In this document: positions 53,048-54,866 of the stretch, one piece after another
Position numbering within the stretch: position 1 is the first letter of the stretch
Layout: each line of letters starts with the position of its first letter
Assembly (NCBI GenBank): GCA_947459185.1
Contig: CANHCU010000008.1
Location: 1 to 54,866, forward strand
Length of the DNA: 54,866 nt
Reading direction: 5' to 3'
From: Planctomycetaceae bacterium
GTDB taxonomy: Bacteria; Planctomycetota; Planctomycetia; Pirellulales; UBA1268
Translations under genes and position numbers: made by a program
The notes under the pieces: model-generated
What the model saw: the letters and a program-made list of their open reading frames with translations, nothing else
Database searches by the model: none
Told to the model about the DNA's origin: nothing

Positions 53048-53464
53048 ATGGAACTGCCCACGAAATCCGCTCTGTCCCTGTTCGAAGAGTTCAAAAACTT
53101 TGCCTTCAAGGGCAACGTTATCGATCTCGCTGTCGGTGTGATCATCGGCGGCGCCTTCGGCAAGATCGTGTCGAGCATGGTCGACAATCTGATCATGCCG
53201 GTGGTGGGCGTGATTCTCCCCGGCAACAACGGGTACGAGAAATGGGCGATCACGGTCGGCGAGAAGACGATCCCCTACGGCAAGTTCCTGGGAGACATCG
53301 TCAGCTTCCTCATCCTGGCCCTTGCTTTGTTCATCTTCATCGTGAAGTTCCTCGGCTGGATCATGAAATCAAAGGCCGCAGAGGCCGCAGCCGAGCCGGC
53401 GCCGACGAAGGATCAGGAACTCCTCACCGAGATCCGCGATCTGCTCAAGCAGCAGTCCCACTAA
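53048..53464 (+). CDS. mscL: Large-conductance mechanosensitive channel MscL
   Basis: A 138-residue MscL. The cytoplasmic amphipathic start LFEEFKNFAFKGNVIDLAVG leads into TM1 (VIIGGAFGKIVSSMVDNLI). The short extracellular loop (PGNNGYEKWAITVGEKTIPYG) and TM2 (FLILALALFIFIVKFLGW) follow. The charged C-terminal helix AEPAPTKDQELLTEIRDLLK is the usual bundle. Length and order are those of the family. The channel opens under high membrane tension and releases solutes on osmotic downshock. AGGAG stands before the ATG. The gene stands alone between the divergent NTF2-like gene and the convergent desaturase gene. Confidence 0.97.
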   Translation: MELPTKSALSLFEEFKNFAFKGNVIDLAVGVIIGGAFGKIVSSMVDNLIMPVVGVILPGNNGYEKWAITVGEKTIPYGKFLGDIVSFLILALALFIFIVKFLGWIMKSKAAEAAAEPAPTKDQELLTEIRDLLKQQSH

Positions 53465-53485
53465 GCAACTGCGGCCGCGATGCGG

Positions 53486-53557
53486 ATTCCCTCGCTTGCG
53501 CGTCGGGCTTGCATGGGACCCCGCGCCCATCCAAGCCCGCTGCGCAAGCAAGGGAAT
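53486..53557. repeat. Large imperfect hairpin, dispersed palindromic repeat
   Basis: Arms of 32 bases at 53486-53517 and 53526-53557 are inverted complements with four mismatches, separated by an 8-base loop. The core CTCGCTTGCGCGTCGGGCTT is close to the sequence at about 19868-19890, so it is a repeated element. It lies between the convergent mscL and desaturase genes, where it could end transcription from both sides. It has no U-run on either strand. Confidence 0.75.
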
Positions 53558-53609
53558 GCGGGTGACCTCACGCCATCGGCATCTACCCGCTCGAATTGCC
53601 CTATGGCGC

Positions 53610-54704
53610 TCAGCCCGACGCGGCCACGGCCGCGGGCCCAAAAATCGTCCGCTTGGCCACGCTCCACCAGCCCGGCCTGTCGAGCTGGAGATACGGCGAA
53701 TCGGCTGGGAGCGTGGCGACGAGGTGCGCGTGCGCCTTCTTGAGGTTGTGGTAGGGCAGCGACGGGAAGAGGTGGTGCAGGGCGTGGAAGCGGATGGAGA
53801 ACGGAAAGAAGAGGAGAGTAAGCGGGTCGCTCCGCGTGAAGTTGCACGAGTCCATGATGTGTGAGGCCAGATCGACCCGGCTGCCATCGCCCTCGAAATG
53901 ATGGTCGGCCAGCTGCCGCAGCTGGTTGAGCACGACGGTCGCCACCGCCAACGCGTACAGCATCGGGATCCGCGTCCAGTGGTTGAGTCCCACAACCACC
54001 AGCAGCGGAATCATCGCCGCCCTCAGAAAACAGGGAACCTCGACGGCCAGAATGGCACGCCGATCGGCGGGCGTGAGCTTCCGCTCATACAGGCGGTTGA
54101 AGGTCAGCGATGAGGCCCGCGTGAGCGTCCACTCCCGCAGGCTTGGATGCAAGAAGCTGAGCGGCGTGAGCAGAAACCGCAGGAAAACCAGCAGAGGAAA
54201 CACGAGCACATACGCCGTGTAGCCCAGCAGGCTGGCCAGATTCCCAGACTCCAGGCAGTTGGCGACATACTCCGGATCCTCCGGCGTGCCGTAGAACCGC
54301 TGGCTATGGTGATCGCGGTGGTGTCGGGTGAAAAACGGGCTGGGGGTGAGCGTCATCACGCCGGCCAGCAGGTTCCACGCCCCCTTGAAGAGAGGCATCT
54401 CGTGCTGCCCGAGATGGCAGACTTCATGAATCAGCGATCCCAGCCGGTAGAGCCAGAAGGCCGCCACCGGAAAGGCCAGCAGCTGGGGCCAGGTGCCGAA
54501 AGGCAGCGTCAGGTAGGCGGCAGTCGCGGTATAGGCAGCGACGAGGCTCAGCAGGAAATCGGCCCAGTAGCGGACGGGCGAGACCCGGAAAAAATCGGTG
54601 TCGGCGTCGCGGATCGACTGCCGCACCTGCCGAATCCAGGCGGCGGAATCGTCAGCAGACTCGTGATCTTGGGGACAATCCTCGACCGCGGCACCGTTCT
54701 GCAT
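53610..54704 (-). CDS. Fatty-acid desaturase
   Basis: A 364-residue integral membrane di-iron desaturase. Three histidine boxes are visible: HEVCHLGQH, HHRDHH and HALHH. A further ADHHFEG may add a ligand. About four to five hydrophobic helices lie between them (FLLSLVAAYTATAAYLTLPF; VLVFPLLVFLRFLLTPLS). It probably introduces a double bond into acyl chains or a related lipid; the regiochemistry is not readable. The ATG at 54704 was chosen because GGAGG lies eight bases upstream; an in-frame GTG five codons earlier is possible but would contain that site. It is convergent with mscL. Confidence 0.88.
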   Translation of the reverse strand: MQNGAAVEDCPQDHESADDSAAWIRQVRQSIRDADTDFFRVSPVRYWADFLLSLVAAYTATAAYLTLPFGTWPQLLAFPVAAFWLYRLGSLIHEVCHLGQHEMPLFKGAWNLLAGVMTLTPSPFFTRHHRDHHSQRFYGTPEDPEYVANCLESGNLASLLGYTAYVLVFPLLVFLRFLLTPLSFLHPSLREWTLTRASSLTFNRLYERKLTPADRRAILAVEVPCFLRAAMIPLLVVVGLNHWTRIPMLYALAVATVVLNQLRQLADHHFEGDGSRVDLASHIMDSCNFTRSDPLTLLFFPFSIRFHALHHLFPSLPYHNLKKAHAHLVATLPADSPYLQLDRPGWWSVAKRTIFGPAAVAASG

Positions 54705-54809
54705 CCGTTCCGCCTCCACGTTTCACGTTTGGAACAAGGCAGTTCACCACATATCCCCCCTCGAAGCCAGCCCGGTCACCCTGACAGGGTCCACGTCCCA
54801 TAAAAAGCC

Positions 54810-54842
54810 GAGGAGGCTGGGCGCCCGGCGCCCAGCCTCCTC
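54810..54842. terminator. Strong bidirectional intrinsic terminator
   Basis: A perfect 15-bp stem (GAGGAGGCTGGGCGC at 54810-54824, complement at 54828-54842) with a 3-base loop. On the minus strand it is followed by GGCTTTTTA, on the plus strand by TTATTTA. It would stop a minus-strand transcript entering from beyond the right edge of the window, ahead of the desaturase gene. Confidence 0.8.
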
Positions 54843-54866
54843 TTATTTACAACGAGCTTATGGAGC

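Overview
The window looks like chromosomal DNA of a planctomycete, probably of the Pirellulales type. The evidence is the gene content: two DUF1559-type pseudopilins with the H-x9-DG signature, two secreted proteins with the planctomycete LE-x-R N-terminal export motif, two BBP7-like outer-membrane barrels, two secreted PQQ-like propellers that begin with a W-P-x-(F/W)-R-G motif, high GC, and intergenic palindromic repeats. The order-level placement is inference. No rRNA, tRNA, CRISPR array or intact mobile element was seen.

Layout. (1) 57-9650, all minus strand: a surface-polysaccharide region with two GT2 glycosyltransferases, a two-subunit transketolase, a remnant of an IS91-type transposase, a fused SDR/DUF2867/membrane protein coupled to an NADPH-dependent FMN reductase, a GT4 glycosyltransferase and a nucleotide-sugar epimerase. 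(2) 9895-14557: a small membrane protein broken by a frameshift, then two pseudopilin genes with a HEAT-repeat gene between them, and a convergent PilT-type ATPase gene. (3) 14599-23813: a membrane-anchored Ser/Thr kinase with a zinc-ribbon membrane protein, two PQQ-like propeller proteins, and several poorly characterised membrane proteins, including one with a DUF1232 domain. (4) 24083-31350, plus strand: a chemosensory operon, CheA - CheW - MCP - CheY-like/CheB fusion - CheR. It faces a minus-strand pair (31387-33218) encoding a receiver-PP2C phosphatase and a STAS protein. (5) 33521-47625: two copies of a convergent cassette, each a BBP7-like barrel gene (+) facing an LE-x-R surface-protein gene (-). 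One surface protein is a 3168-residue DUF11-repeat giant; the other ends in an FKBP-type prolyl isomerase. (6) 47717-54704: a flavin-dependent halogenase-like enzyme, a very glycine-rich TPR protein, an NTF2-like secreted protein, MscL and a fatty-acid desaturase.

How the genes may work together (inference). The chemosensory operon contains no ordinary stand-alone CheY, and the receiver fused in front of CheB has Asn where the phospho-acceptor Asp should be. The nearest phosphorylatable output receiver is on the PP2C phosphatase, next to its likely STAS substrate. This suggests a chemosensory array that drives a partner switch rather than a flagellar motor. The duplicated barrel/surface-protein cassettes suggest a pairing between an outer-membrane barrel and an exported repeat protein. 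These two arrangements are the best candidates in the window for undescribed biology.
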